Of a DNA stretch of 64,000 nt, positions 51,522 through 60,734 are shown piece after piece (positions within the stretch are counted from its first letter, which is position 1; the number at the start of each line of letters is the position of its first letter). The translations under genes were made by a program, and so were the position numbers. The stretch lies in assembly GCF_000755245.1 (NCBI RefSeq), contig NZ_BBMP01000011.1, forward strand, positions 104,610 to 168,609, written 5' to 3'. This stretch comes from Halococcus sediminicola. Lineage in GTDB: Archaea; Halobacteriota; Halobacteria; Halobacteriales; Halococcaceae. The notes beneath the pieces were generated by a model. That model made no database searches, had not been told where the DNA came from, and saw only the letters and a list, made by a program, of their open reading frames with translations.

Positions 51522-52937
51522 TCAGTCGCGCGCCGGCGTGTACGCCTCGTTGTAGTCCACACAGTCGTGGAGGCCGTCCTGCTCGAAGCGCTTGATGTGG
51601 CCGCCGACGACGTAGAGCGTGCCGTCGATCACCCCCGAGGTCGCCCCGCCGCGGAGGTGGGTCGGCTCCGGGAGGTCGGTCTCGAAGCTATCGGCGACGG
51701 GATCGTAGCGGTGGGCGATCGGTTTGTACCGCTCGACCGTCGATTCACCCTCCCAGAACATCCCGTGGGTGAGATAGGCCTGGCCGTCGATGATCGGGTT
51801 CGAGTGGGTCGCGTAGGTGCCCGATCGGGGGAGGGGTTGTGCGCGCTCGAACTCCTCGCGCTCGAAGTCGTACCTGAAGTTCGAGTCGGTCGGCCCGGTC
51901 GTTCCCGACAGCCCGCCGATGGCGTGGAGATACTGTTCACCATCGACCGACAACAGCGCGACCGTCGGCCAGCGCTTGGCTTCGGGCATCCGCGCGAGGT
52001 CCGCGTCGGCCACCTGCTCGGCCTCGGGATCGAACGTCCAGAGTCGGTGCTCGTCGTAGGTTCCCGGCACGTCCTCGCCGTCGAAGCCGTGATCGGTGGC
52101 GGTTTCGGGGTCGTGTGCGCCGGTGCCCCCGCCCACACAGTAGATCAGTCCGTCCTGTGGATTGTACACCCCGCCCATCACCCAGTTCGGGTACGGACAG
52201 CGGGCCGTGAGTGCCGTCCAGCCGTCGCCGGGTCGGTAGCGGAAGATCGCGTCCGACGGCGAGCCGCCCTCGTAGGGCGCGTCGGTGGGCGCGCCGCCGA
52301 AACTGTATAGTGTATCCTCGGTCGCCACGCCACAGGGACCCCACAGTTGTTCGGGAAGGTCCGGCAGTCGCTCCCACGACCCATCGGCACCCGCCGTCGG
52401 GGCGTAGGCGAAGGTCCGCGCGACTGCCTCCAGCCCGACGCCGGTCTCGATGCCGCCGAAAAAGTGGAGTTTGCCGTCGAGTACGCCCCCACCCGCATCG
52501 CTCCCGACGACCGGCAACGGAGCCTGCTCGGTCCAGCCGGTCGCGGACGCGGCGGCGGTCGTGGTGGGTTCGGCGGTTCGGGTCGGCGCGGGTTCGGACG
52601 TTCGCGTTGTGGCTGTCGCTTCGGGCGTTCGGGTTGCGGGCGGGTCGGCCGTCGCATCCGTCGCGGTGCGGTTCGCCGTCCGTGTGCCAGCCGTGGTCGG
52701 CGTTGCAGCCGTTTTTGCGGGTGTCGCGGCTGGCGCAGTCGTGGGTATCGACTGTTCCTGTGTGGTGGGGCGCGTTTGCTGGCTCTCAGAGGTCCTGTCA
52801 CCGGTCGTCTTCTCGGATTCGGAACTATCCGTTCCACCGCCGAACAGACAGCCAGCGCTCGCGCCGAGCGCGCCGACGCCGAGCACACGCAGCGCCGCTC
52901 TGCGTGAGCGACGCGGTCGGTCGTCTCGGTCGCCCAC
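51522..52937 (-). CDS. Tat-exported Kelch-repeat lipoprotein
   Basis: A 471-residue secreted protein. The GTG start gives VGDRDDRPRRSRRAALRVLG, a twin-arginine signal, ending in the lipobox SAGC. Residues about 35-130 are a Thr/Pro/Ala/Ser linker with TATRTPEAT-like units, likely glycosylated. The rest contains six or so Kelch-type blades (LDGKLHFFGGI, EDTLYSFGGAP, DGLIYCVGGG, LHAIGGLSG, LYVVGGHIK), expected to fold into a beta-propeller on the cell surface. The start sits 2 bases after the stop of the DUF2150 gene, so the two are coupled. A ligand or enzyme activity is not evident. Confidence 0.85.
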   Translation of the reverse strand: MGDRDDRPRRSRRAALRVLGVGALGASAGCLFGGGTDSSESEKTTGDRTSESQQTRPTTQEQSIPTTAPAATPAKTAATPTTAGTRTANRTATDATADPPATRTPEATATTRTSEPAPTRTAEPTTTAAASATGWTEQAPLPVVGSDAGGGVLDGKLHFFGGIETGVGLEAVARTFAYAPTAGADGSWERLPDLPEQLWGPCGVATEDTLYSFGGAPTDAPYEGGSPSDAIFRYRPGDGWTALTARCPYPNWVMGGVYNPQDGLIYCVGGGTGAHDPETATDHGFDGEDVPGTYDEHRLWTFDPEAEQVADADLARMPEAKRWPTVALLSVDGEQYLHAIGGLSGTTGPTDSNFRYDFEREEFERAQPLPRSGTYATHSNPIIDGQAYLTHGMFWEGESTVERYKPIAHRYDPVADSFETDLPEPTHLRGGATSGVIDGTLYVVGGHIKRFEQDGLHDCVDYNEAYTPARD

Positions 52938-52939
52938 GC

Positions 52940-53524
52940 TCAGGCCGCGTCCTCGTCCTCTTCGATGAGTTCCGGGTCCGAAAGCGCGCTTTCGAGGCTT
53001 CCGAGACCGTTCAACCACTCGGCGACGGGACCGTAGCCGACGTCCTCGACGAGCTCGGGGTCGAGCGTCGCGCCGTCGACGATGCGCGTACCGGCGCGCG
53101 CACAGTGTTCGAGCGCGTCGTCGAACTCCTCGTCGGCTTCGGCGGCGCTCGCGGCGTCGAGATGGCTCTCGATGGCTTCCTCGTCGGGCCCTTCGACGAC
53201 GTACAGTTCGGCCGTATAGAAGACACAGATGAGCGACGTCTGGACGCCGTCGACCAGCAAGAGCGTCTCCTCGTCCTCGATGTCGACGTCGGCGAGCACG
53301 ATGTCACGGGTGTCGGCGAGTTCCTTGAGCGCCATCTCCTCGTCCAGCTCCCCGTCGTCGTAGGCGGCGATGATCTTCGTGACGGCGATGGCCGCGTCCT
53401 CTTGGAGGTTCCAGAGCAGTCGGGCGGCGTCCTCGTCGTCGGGGTCGAGGTCGGTCTCGCGCAGGCGGTCGAGCCAGTTCTGCCAGCGCTCTTCGGTGTA
53501 GAACTCGTCGGGGGGTGCGCTCAT
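52940..53524 (-). CDS. DUF2150 family protein
   Basis: A 194-residue acidic, mostly helical cytosolic protein. The start FYTEERWQNWLDRLRETDLDPDDEDAARLL and VLVDGVQTS-like region are typical of DUF2150, restricted to haloarchaea and some methanogens and without known function. Position directly before a surface Kelch lipoprotein, with only 2 bases between, implies cotranscription, but no functional link is apparent. It begins 38 bases after the TatD-family gene. Confidence 0.88.
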   Translation of the reverse strand: MSAPPDEFYTEERWQNWLDRLRETDLDPDDEDAARLLWNLQEDAAIAVTKIIAAYDDGELDEEMALKELADTRDIVLADVDIEDEETLLLVDGVQTSLICVFYTAELYVVEGPDEEAIESHLDAASAAEADEEFDDALEHCARAGTRIVDGATLDPELVEDVGYGPVAEWLNGLGSLESALSDPELIEEDEDAA

Positions 53525-53562
53525 ACCCGCTTCGAGCGCTTTGCTGTTGATAGGCCTTTTCG

Positions 53563-54390
53563 TTACCCGAGCGTCTCGATACCGTACACCTTCCGTGGCG
53601 TCTCGACGTGGGCGGTTCGCACCGCGTCGTCGAAGCCCTCCTCGCACAGCCACCGCACCCGCCGCGGAACGGTTTTGGGTCCCAGCACGGCCCCCGGGCG
53701 CTCGGGATCGTCGATGAAATCGGTCTCCATCAAAAAGAGGTCACCCCGCTCGGCGGCTTCTTCTAACCGACTTTTCTCGCTCATTACACTTGGTATCGGC
53801 CCAGCGAGTCGTCCGCCAGCGTAGTGTTTGACCACTCGATGTGAAGGCAGGCCGCGCTCGTCGGCCCAGTCGGTGATCTCCGTGAGGTCCTCGCTCGCCT
53901 CGGTGTGGAGTTGGACCGCACAGTCGTACTCGGTCCCGAGCGCGAGCGCGTGTTTCAGGACTCTGTTCGAGGCGTCCCAGATTTCGTCGGGGACTTCGTA
54001 GTGCGGTCGGCCGGATTTCAGCGCGAGCGCTTTCGAGGGAACGTACTCGGCGGCGATGTCGAGACCCGCCCGCATCAGTTCGCCGGCGGCGTCGGGATCG
54101 AACCCGCGCTCGGTGAGTCGGGTGACGAGTCCCGGATGCACGCCCAAAACGGGCCACGCCCGTCCATCCAGAATCTCGCTGGCCTCCCTGACGACGTCGA
54201 TGGTGGTCTCGAAGGCCGCTCGAAAGTCCGCGGGTTCCTCGACGTCGACCCCGAGCGTCCACGAGGGTTTGTTGACGACGAGCAGATGGGTGCCGCCAGC
54301 GCGCGCGAAGTCTTTGACGGCCTCGATACCCCGACCGTGGTCGGGATCGAGATGGAGATGGTTGTCGAGAACCGGTGTGTCGAAGTCCAT
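53563..54390 (-). CDS. TatD-family metal-dependent hydrolase
   Basis: A 275-residue TIM-barrel hydrolase. H11-x-H13 in LDNHLHLD, VLGVHPG with the family GxHP, the QLHTEA histidine, KHYAGG and the METDFIDDP aspartate supply the expected two-metal site. Most TatD proteins are DNases or 3'-exonucleases; archaeal members are less certain. The ATG giving MDFDTPVLDNH was chosen. The NYN nuclease gene is 36 bases upstream on the same strand. Confidence 0.9.
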   Translation of the reverse strand: MDFDTPVLDNHLHLDPDHGRGIEAVKDFARAGGTHLLVVNKPSWTLGVDVEEPADFRAAFETTIDVVREASEILDGRAWPVLGVHPGLVTRLTERGFDPDAAGELMRAGLDIAAEYVPSKALALKSGRPHYEVPDEIWDASNRVLKHALALGTEYDCAVQLHTEASEDLTEITDWADERGLPSHRVVKHYAGGRLAGPIPSVMSEKSRLEEAAERGDLFLMETDFIDDPERPGAVLGPKTVPRRVRWLCEEGFDDAVRTAHVETPRKVYGIETLG

Positions 54391-54426
54391 ACCCGTTCTC
54401 TGTGGGTGCCGCCCCAAATCGGTTAC

Positions 54427-54873
54427 CTATTCGAGCGTCGCGCTGTCGTGGGCCGCGTTGCGCAGCGCGTCCGACCGCCCGTGTGCGCCGGGCGCGATGG
54501 CGAACGTCTCGACACCGCGACGGGCGGCGTGTTCGAGCACCGGCTTGAAGTCCGTATCGCGCGAGGCGATCGTCAGAACGGTGAAATCGTCGATGGCGGC
54601 GGTCGCGTCGACCGCGAGTTTCACGTCGACGTCGCCACTGGTGATGCAGACTTCGAACCCGCGGGCCTCGGCGGCCTGAATCAGTCCCGGCGTGGCGTGT
54701 TCGTCGAGATACAGCCGGGCGACGGCGAGGCGACCGCGTTCGGCGGCGAGCGCGCGGACGTCGTCGAGGTCCACGTCGAACTCGCTTCTGAGCACGTTCG
54801 GGCCGTCGACGAACAGTCCAACTGCTGGCTCGTCGCTCGATTTCGACACCGCCTCGCGGAGCCGCTCGCGCAT
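54427..54873 (-). CDS. NYN-domain (LabA/DUF88-like) putative ribonuclease
   Basis: A 148-residue PIN-like protein. Acidic active-site residues are visible in VGLFVDGPNVL (D23), SGDVDVKLAVDA and IASRDTDFKPVL, the standard four-Asp pattern of NYN domains, which cleave RNA. No additional domain is present. The start ATG gives MRERLREAVSK; the frame further upstream is unlike the family. It seems to form an operon with TatD and possibly DUF2150 and the Kelch lipoprotein. Confidence 0.9.
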   Translation of the reverse strand: MRERLREAVSKSSDEPAVGLFVDGPNVLRSEFDVDLDDVRALAAERGRLAVARLYLDEHATPGLIQAAEARGFEVCITSGDVDVKLAVDATAAIDDFTVLTIASRDTDFKPVLEHAARRGVETFAIAPGAHGRSDALRNAAHDSATLE

Positions 54874-54976
54874 ACGCCGGCTTCCGCGAGGACGGACAAA
54901 GCCGTGCCGGTGTACGGTCGAGGGCGAGCACTCACGGTCCATCGACGAGTAACGTGTATCGAGGTATATTGCATTA

Positions 54977-54984
54977 TTTATTTA
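54977..54984 (+). promoter_or_regulatory. Promoter of the halolysin-like gene
   Basis: In an AT-rich patch (54964-54995) in otherwise GC-rich DNA, ATTTATTT forms a TATA-like element. Transcription 25-30 bases downstream would begin at about 55005-55010, right at the first of two possible ATGs of the protease gene. Confidence 0.55.
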
Positions 54985-55025
54985 GTAAGATTTAACTCGA
55001 TAGGATGTGCTCGTGTGGACGCATC

Positions 55026-56609
55026 ATGGTTGAGAAACCCACACTCGACCGGCGAACGGTACTGAAAGCACTCGGCGCGGGGACGCTGTTTTCCGGGATG
55101 GGCGTCGCGTCGGCGGCTCCCGGTCGTCAGCCCGGCCCGAAGAAAGACGAGATCCTCGTCGGCGTCTCGACGTCGACGAGCGATATGGAGGCGACTGTCA
55201 AACGGGCCGTCCCCGGCAACGCACGCATCGTCCACAGAAACGAGACCCTTAGCTACGTGGCGGTGCAGTTCCCGAGTCAGGCCCCCGACCACGCGAAGGA
55301 GAACTTCGTCGACGCGATGACGAAAAAGGACGAGGTGAAGTACGCCGAGTCGAACGCGACCCATCAATCGCTCGCCACGCCGAACGACCCGCGCTTCGCC
55401 GACCAGTACGCGCCCCAGCAGGTCAATGCACCCGCGGCGTGGGACACTACGCTCGGCGACGCCAACGTGACGGTCGCCGTCATCGATACGGGGGTGCAGT
55501 ACGACCATCCCGATCTGGCCGGGAACTTCGGCTCCGAGAAGGGGAAGGACTTCGCCGACAACGACGGCGACCCGTATCCCGACGTGCCCGCAGACGAGTA
55601 TCACGGCACGCACGTCGCCGGCATCGTCGCCTCGAACACCGACAACGGAACCGGTGTGGCCGGCATGGGCAACTCCACACTCCTGTCGGGGCGTGCACTC
55701 GACGAGGGCGGGTCGGGGTCGACCGCCGACATCGCCGACGCCATCGAGTGGGCCGCCGACCAGGGTGCCGACGTCATCAACATGTCGCTCGGCGGGGGTG
55801 GCTACACGAACACGATGAAAAACGCCGTCTCGTACGCCCAGTCGAACGGCTCGCTGGTCGTCGCCGCGGCGGGGAACAACGGGACGGGGAGCGTGTCGTA
55901 CCCGGCGGCGTACAACGAATGTCTCGCCGTCTCGGCGCTCGACTCGAACGAGAACCTCGCCTCCTACTCGCAGTACGGCAACGAGATCGAACTCGCCGCA
56001 CCGGGTTCGGACGTGCTCTCGACGACGACCGAAACCCGTGGGAGCTACGAGAAGCTCTCGGGCACGTCGATGGCGACGCCAGCAGTTTCGGGCGTCGCGG
56101 GGCTGACGCTCGCCCAGTGGAACCTCACCAATAGTGAACTCCGAAGCCACCTGAAGAACACGGCGGTCGATGTCGGACTTCCCGCCGACGAACAGGGGTC
56201 GGGCCGGGTCGATGCCGCCAATGCGGTCTCGACTGATCCCGGAAGCGGCGATGGCGGCGGTGGTGGTGGCGGAGGCGGTGATGGCGGAACGTCGACGAGC
56301 ACGTCGGTCGACGGCTCGCTATCGAGTTCCTACGACTCGAAGTGCTGGTCGTACGGCTTCGAGTACGGTTCACCGTCGCAGGTCGTCGTCGAGATCGACG
56401 GGCCGGCGAACGCGGACTTCGACCTCTACGCGAACGACGGGACCGGTTCGTGTCCGACGACGGGCAGCTACGACTACCGCTCGTGGACGCCGGACAGTCA
56501 GGAGACGATCACCATCGACAGCCCGGACACGTCGAGCGCGCTGTACGTGCTCGTGGACTCGTACTCGGGCGGCGGGAGCTACACGCTGACCATCACCGAG
56601 ACCGCCTGA
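55026..56609 (+). CDS. Halolysin-like secreted subtilisin with C-terminal PPC domain
   Basis: A 527-residue extracellular serine protease. A twin-arginine signal (DRRTVLKALGAG, ending AS-AA near residue 30) is followed by an inhibitor-I9-like propeptide (about 40-115), the S8 catalytic domain with D154 (AVIDTGV), H193 (YHGTHVAG) and S348 (SGTSMATP), a Gly-rich linker near residue 410, and a pre-peptidase C-terminal domain (about 425-525) with two cysteines. The ATG giving MVEKPTLDRR was chosen; the in-frame ATG at 55005 adds MCSCGRI and fits the promoter if leaderless. Related halolysins mature autocatalytically outside the cell. Confidence 0.94.
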   Translation: MVEKPTLDRRTVLKALGAGTLFSGMGVASAAPGRQPGPKKDEILVGVSTSTSDMEATVKRAVPGNARIVHRNETLSYVAVQFPSQAPDHAKENFVDAMTKKDEVKYAESNATHQSLATPNDPRFADQYAPQQVNAPAAWDTTLGDANVTVAVIDTGVQYDHPDLAGNFGSEKGKDFADNDGDPYPDVPADEYHGTHVAGIVASNTDNGTGVAGMGNSTLLSGRALDEGGSGSTADIADAIEWAADQGADVINMSLGGGGYTNTMKNAVSYAQSNGSLVVAAAGNNGTGSVSYPAAYNECLAVSALDSNENLASYSQYGNEIELAAPGSDVLSTTTETRGSYEKLSGTSMATPAVSGVAGLTLAQWNLTNSELRSHLKNTAVDVGLPADEQGSGRVDAANAVSTDPGSGDGGGGGGGGGDGGTSTSTSVDGSLSSSYDSKCWSYGFEYGSPSQVVVEIDGPANADFDLYANDGTGSCPTTGSYDYRSWTPDSQETITIDSPDTSSALYVLVDSYSGGGSYTLTITETA

Positions 56610-56689
56610 CCGTCCTGTCGGACTCACGCTCGCCACACCCATCGCCAGCAAGGTGGATATTGAAGTTCTCGGGTCCCGAAAGACGGGGT

Positions 56690-56917
56690 ATGAGCGAGGA
56701 CGACCCACACGAGCGCGACGTCACGCTCGCAAAGGAAAAAGAAGAGGAAGAGAACGAGAGCGAGGAGGCGAAAGAGGCACGCGAAGAGGAGGCCGAGCGG
56801 GCCCGCGAGGAAGCCGCCGAGGGCGAGGTCGACGTCGAATCCGAAAAGCGGGAAGCAGCCGCCCGTGAGGCCGAGAACCCGGACAACCACCGCGACGAAC
56901 CGCCACACAGCAGCTAA
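56690..56917 (+). CDS. Small highly charged helical protein
   Basis: A 75-residue protein of extreme composition: about 40 percent Glu/Asp with regularly spaced Lys/Arg and Ala (EEEENESEEAKEAREEEAER), predicted as one long helix or coiled coil, with a polar tail. No hydrophobic core is present. I recognise no family; such peptides could be disordered solutes, chaperone-like or ribosome-associated. It lies 80 bases after the protease gene with a TATA-like TGGATATTG about 35 bases upstream. Confidence 0.6.
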   Translation: MSEDDPHERDVTLAKEKEEEENESEEAKEAREEEAERAREEAAEGEVDVESEKREAAAREAENPDNHRDEPPHSS

Positions 56918-56938
56918 TACGGTTAGCGGCGGTTCGTA

Positions 56939-57715
56939 TTACTTTTCGGCGGCACTCCGAAGCGTATCGAGGAGTTCCTCGTGTGCGTGGCCGTTCGAGG
57001 CGACCAATCCGTCGCTGTCGTGACGCCACGGCTGGCCCGCGAGGTCGGTCACGCGCCCGCCGGCCCGGCGAATCATGTGCGCGCCCGCGACCGTATCCCA
57101 CGGGCTCATCCTCGTCGTGGCGACGGCGGCGTCGAACGAACCGCCAGCGACCGCCGCGAGCGTCGCTTGCGCGCAGCCGAATCGACGGATATCGCCGAAA
57201 CACTCGGCGAGCGCGCCCACCGTGGTTCCGAAGTCCCCGCCGAGGAGGATCGGCGCGACCGCGAACGTCTCGGGGTCCTCGCGCGCGCTCACGCGAACCG
57301 GGTTGCCGTTGAGCGTCGTCTCCTCCCCGTCGGCGAGATACGTATCGCCGAGTGCCGGAAACACCGTGGCCGCCGCGACCGGTTCGCCGTCGGCCACCGC
57401 TGCGACGCTGGTTCCCCAGACTCGTAACCCGCGGACGAAGTTGCTCGTCCCGTCGATGGGGTCGATGATCCACGCCGGCCCGTCCTCTGGCACGGTCTTC
57501 CGGGCATCCGACTCCTCGCCGACGATGGCGTCGTCCGGAAATCCCTCGCGGATGCAGTCGACGGTGCGACGCTGGGCGGCGCGGTCGGTTGCGGTGACGA
57601 GGTCGGTTTTGTCCGATTTCGTCTCCACCGAGAGGTCGCCACGGAACGCTTCGAGCGCGACGCTCGCGCCGACGTCGGCCGCTCGTGTCGCGCACTCGGC
57701 CCGGGTCTCTGTCAT
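56939..57715 (-). CDS. Inositol monophosphatase family phosphatase
   Basis: A 258-residue Mg-dependent phosphatase. GEES (66-69), DPIDGT (85-90, followed by SNF) and MSPWDTVAGAHMIRRAGG give the metal and substrate motifs. Archaeal members hydrolyse inositol phosphates, fructose-1,6-bisphosphate or NADP; which applies here is not clear. It is divergent from the gcv operon across 78 bases. Confidence 0.92.
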   Translation of the reverse strand: MTETRAECATRAADVGASVALEAFRGDLSVETKSDKTDLVTATDRAAQRRTVDCIREGFPDDAIVGEESDARKTVPEDGPAWIIDPIDGTSNFVRGLRVWGTSVAAVADGEPVAAATVFPALGDTYLADGEETTLNGNPVRVSAREDPETFAVAPILLGGDFGTTVGALAECFGDIRRFGCAQATLAAVAGGSFDAAVATTRMSPWDTVAGAHMIRRAGGRVTDLAGQPWRHDSDGLVASNGHAHEELLDTLRSAAEK

Positions 57716-57793
57716 GACGGACGCGACGACGCCGGGGAGTAAAAATCGGTCGCCGGAAGCAAACCATTAGACCCCGCGGCGCGAGGCCCCGGT

Positions 57794-58888
57794 ATGACGC
57801 TTCGCACACCGCCGCTTGCCAGTAGCCACGAGGCCCGCGACGCAACGGTCACGGAGTTCGGCGGCTGGGAGATGCCCGTCGAGTTCGACTCGATCCGCAC
57901 CGAACACGAGAGCGTCCGCGAGCGGGTCGGCAAGTTCGACGTCTCGCACATGGGCGAGATCGTCGTATCCGGCCCCGACGCCGACGAACTGATGAACCGA
58001 CTCACCAGCAACGACGTGCGCGCGGTCGACGCCGGCGGGGCCCAGTACGCGGCTATCACCGATTCCGAGGGAGTGATCCTCGACGACACGATGCTGTACC
58101 GACTGCCCGAGAGCCACAGTGATGAGTTCCTGTTCGTCCCGAACGCGGGCAACGACGTCGCGATGGAAGAGCGGTGGAACGCCCACCGCGAGGAGTGGAA
58201 TCTCGACGCCACGGTCGAGAACCGGACCGAGGAGTACGCGATGATCGCGGTCCAGGGACCCGACTCGGCCGACCTCGTCGCCGAGGCGACCGGCGACGAT
58301 GCGCTCGCGGAGCTCCCGAATTTCACGGCGACCGATGCGACGATTGCCGGGAGCGAGGGGCTGCTCGCGCGCACGGGCTACACGGGCGAGGACGGCTTCG
58401 AGGTGATCTTCCCGTGGGCGGATGCAGAAGCGGTCTGGGAGGCGTTCGACTGCCAGCCCTGCGGGCTCGGCGCGCGCGACACGCTGCGCATGGAGGCCGG
58501 ACTGTTGCTCGCCGGCCAAGACTTCGACAGTGACGAGAACCCGCGCAACCCCTACGAGGCGGGCATCGGCTTCGCGGTCGACACCGATACCGAGTTCGTC
58601 GGTCGGGACGCGCTCGCGGCGGTCGAGGAGTCGGGACCCGACGAGCGACTCGCGGGCTTCGAACTCGACGAGCGCGCGGTGGCCCGCCACGGCTACGAGA
58701 TTCGAAACACCGAGGGAGAAGCAATCGGCACGGTGACCAGCGGGACGATGGCTCCCTACTTGAACACTCCAATCGGGTTGGGCTACGTGCCAACGGAGTA
58801 CACCGAGCCGGGAACCGAGGTCGCCGTCGTCGTTCGCGGCGAGGCGAAAGATGCACATATCAGGGCGCTCCCCTTCTACGAACGATGA
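57794..58888 (+). CDS. gcvT: Glycine cleavage system T protein (aminomethyltransferase)
   Basis: A 364-residue folate enzyme that releases ammonia from the aminomethyl group on H protein and makes methylene-tetrahydrofolate. It has [11 protein letters not shown] at the start, [23 protein letters not shown] and [13 protein letters not shown], the folate-binding blocks. First gene of a gcvT-H-PA-PB operon; it overlaps gcvH by 4 bases (ATGA). The lipoamide dehydrogenase (L protein) is not in the window. Confidence 0.96.
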   Translation: MTLRTPPLASSHEARDATVTEFGGWEMPVEFDSIRTEHESVRERVGKFDVSHMGEIVVSGPDADELMNRLTSNDVRAVDAGGAQYAAITDSEGVILDDTMLYRLPESHSDEFLFVPNAGNDVAMEERWNAHREEWNLDATVENRTEEYAMIAVQGPDSADLVAEATGDDALAELPNFTATDATIAGSEGLLARTGYTGEDGFEVIFPWADAEAVWEAFDCQPCGLGARDTLRMEAGLLLAGQDFDSDENPRNPYEAGIGFAVDTDTEFVGRDALAAVEESGPDERLAGFELDERAVARHGYEIRNTEGEAIGTVTSGTMAPYLNTPIGLGYVPTEYTEPGTEVAVVVRGEAKDAHIRALPFYER

Positions 58889-59268
58889 GCTTCGACGTTC
58901 CCGACGACCGCCGGTACATGGAGAGCCACGAGTGGGCCAGCGCGGATGGAGACACTGCCCGGGTGGGTATCTCCGATTTCGCACAGGACGAACTCGGCGA
59001 CATCGTCTTCGTCGAGTTCCCCGACGAGGGCGAGGAAATCTCCCACGACGAGCAGTTCGGCGTAGTCGAGTCCATCAAGGCGGTGTCGGACCTCTACTCG
59101 CCCGTCTCGGGCACCGTGAGTGCGACGAACGACGACCTGCTCGACACGCCCGAACTGCTCAACGACGATCCCTACGGCGAGGGCTGGATGCTCGAAGTCG
59201 ACCTCGGCGACGACAGTGGTATGGACGAACTGCTGAGCGCCGACGAGTACCGCGACCAGATCGAGTAA
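58885..59268 (+). CDS. gcvH: Glycine cleavage system H protein
   Basis: A 127-residue lipoyl carrier. K65 in [17 protein letters not shown] is the lipoylated lysine, with the standard glutamate two before it. RYMESHEWA is the N-terminal signature. It shuttles the aminomethyl group between P and T proteins. Its ATG overlaps the gcvT stop. Confidence 0.97.
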   Translation: MSFDVPDDRRYMESHEWASADGDTARVGISDFAQDELGDIVFVEFPDEGEEISHDEQFGVVESIKAVSDLYSPVSGTVSATNDDLLDTPELLNDDPYGEGWMLEVDLGDDSGMDELLSADEYRDQIE

Positions 59269-59350
59269 TTCCCCGAGACCGACGGTCTGATATGGGCCGC
59301 GTTCGGACCGTTCGATAGCAGATGTCCGCATACAGCACGGGAGGACGGCG

Positions 59351-60679
59351 ATGAGTGAGACCGGCCGGGGAAGCCCGTTCGCGCCACACACCGACTCCGA
59401 GACGGCGGCGATGCTCGATGCGGTCGGGGTCGATAGTGAAGCGGCGCTGTTCGACATTCCGGAAGAGGTTCGCTTCGACGACGAGTTCGGCATCAGACCA
59501 CGAGACGAGCGCGAGATCAGACGGGAGGTACGGCTCCATCTCGACCGCGACGACGACCTCACGGAGTTTCTGGGTCGCGGCCACTACGACCACTACGTGC
59601 CCTCGATGGTCGATCACCTCGCCGACCGCTCGGAGTTCCTCAGTTCCTATACGCAGTACCAGCCCGAGGTCGCGCAGGGATTCCTCCAGTCGCTGTTCGA
59701 GTACCAGTCACTACTGGTCGAACTCACGGGACTGGAGATAGCGAACTGCTCGATGTACGACGGCGCGAGCGCGCTCGGCGAGGCTGCGACGCTCGCGCTG
59801 CGGGTGCGCTCGGTGGATGGCAATCGGGTACTGATACCGGAACTGCTCGCCGAGGGGCGGCGCGCAGTCCTCGAAAACTACCTCGCCGGCACCGATGCCG
59901 TCGTCGAAACGTACCCGATGGACGACGGCAACGCCGACTGCACTGAACTCGAAGCGGTGCTCGACGACGACTGTGCGATGGTCTACGCCGAGAATCCGAC
60001 CGTCAGAGGCACCATCGAGGAAGGTCTGGAAGAGATCGGGGACCTGGCCGACGAGCACGGCGCACTGTTCTGTCTCGGTTCGGACCTCGTGGCGCTCTCG
60101 CTACTCGAAGAACCGGCACGTGTCGGGGCTGACGTGGTGGTCGGCGACGCGGCGCTCGGACTGGGTGCGAGCGGCGGGTTGGGTCTCGGACTGTTCGCCA
60201 CACGTGAAGAATTCCTCCGGCAGGTTCCGGGGCGGCTGGTCGGTGCGGGCGAGGACAGTAGTGGTAAACGAGCGTACACGCTGACCCTCCAGACCAGAGA
60301 GCAGCACATCCGGCGCGAGCGCGCGACCTCCAACATCTGCACGAATCAGGCGTGGGTGGCGCTCAGGGCCGCCATGCACGCCGCATGGCTCGGTCCCGAC
60401 GGACTGGTGAATCTCGCCGAGGACTGTGTGACGAACGCGAGCGACCTCGCCGAACGGCTGGACGACGTCGAGGGTGTGGACGCGCCGGCCCACGACCGCC
60501 ACCACTTCCGGGAGTTCGCCGTCCGCACCGACCGGCCGGCGGCAGACGTCAGAAAAGACCTCGAAGGCGAGGGCTTCGCGGTCCACGCCATCGACGAGCA
60601 TCTGGTGCAAATCTGTGTCACCGAGACGAACACCGGGCAGACCGACGATCTCGTGGACGCCTTCGAGGTGGTCGCATGA
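59351..60679 (+). CDS. gcvPA: Glycine dehydrogenase (decarboxylating) subunit 1
   Basis: A 442-residue half of the split P protein. [49 protein letters not shown] and [15 protein letters not shown] are family marks; the PLP lysine is on the other half. A GGAGG element 6 bases before the ATG suggests Shine-Dalgarno-assisted initiation inside the operon. The gap to gcvH is 82 bases without a gene. Confidence 0.95.
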   Translation: MSETGRGSPFAPHTDSETAAMLDAVGVDSEAALFDIPEEVRFDDEFGIRPRDEREIRREVRLHLDRDDDLTEFLGRGHYDHYVPSMVDHLADRSEFLSSYTQYQPEVAQGFLQSLFEYQSLLVELTGLEIANCSMYDGASALGEAATLALRVRSVDGNRVLIPELLAEGRRAVLENYLAGTDAVVETYPMDDGNADCTELEAVLDDDCAMVYAENPTVRGTIEEGLEEIGDLADEHGALFCLGSDLVALSLLEEPARVGADVVVGDAALGLGASGGLGLGLFATREEFLRQVPGRLVGAGEDSSGKRAYTLTLQTREQHIRRERATSNICTNQAWVALRAAMHAAWLGPDGLVNLAEDCVTNASDLAERLDDVEGVDAPAHDRHHFREFAVRTDRPAADVRKDLEGEGFAVHAIDEHLVQICVTETNTGQTDDLVDAFEVVA

Positions 60680-60723
60680 AACACGGTCGGACGCTCCGCG
60701 TCCTCCCCGCCTCATGCTCACCA

Positions 60724-60730
60724 CGGAGGT
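60724..60730 (+). promoter_or_regulatory. Shine-Dalgarno element of gcvPB
   Basis: CGGAGGT stands 4 bases before the ATG at 60735, a strong match to the 16S rRNA 3' end. Most genes in this window lack such a site, so the internal genes of the gcv operon appear to rely on leadered initiation. It also decides the start of gcvPB. Confidence 0.6.
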
Positions 60731-60734
60731 TCGC

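Noticed and set aside
53563..54931. A 396-codon alternative frame across the TatD and NYN genes
   Set aside because: It is an out-of-frame Arg-rich shadow; both real proteins show complete active-site motifs in their own frames.
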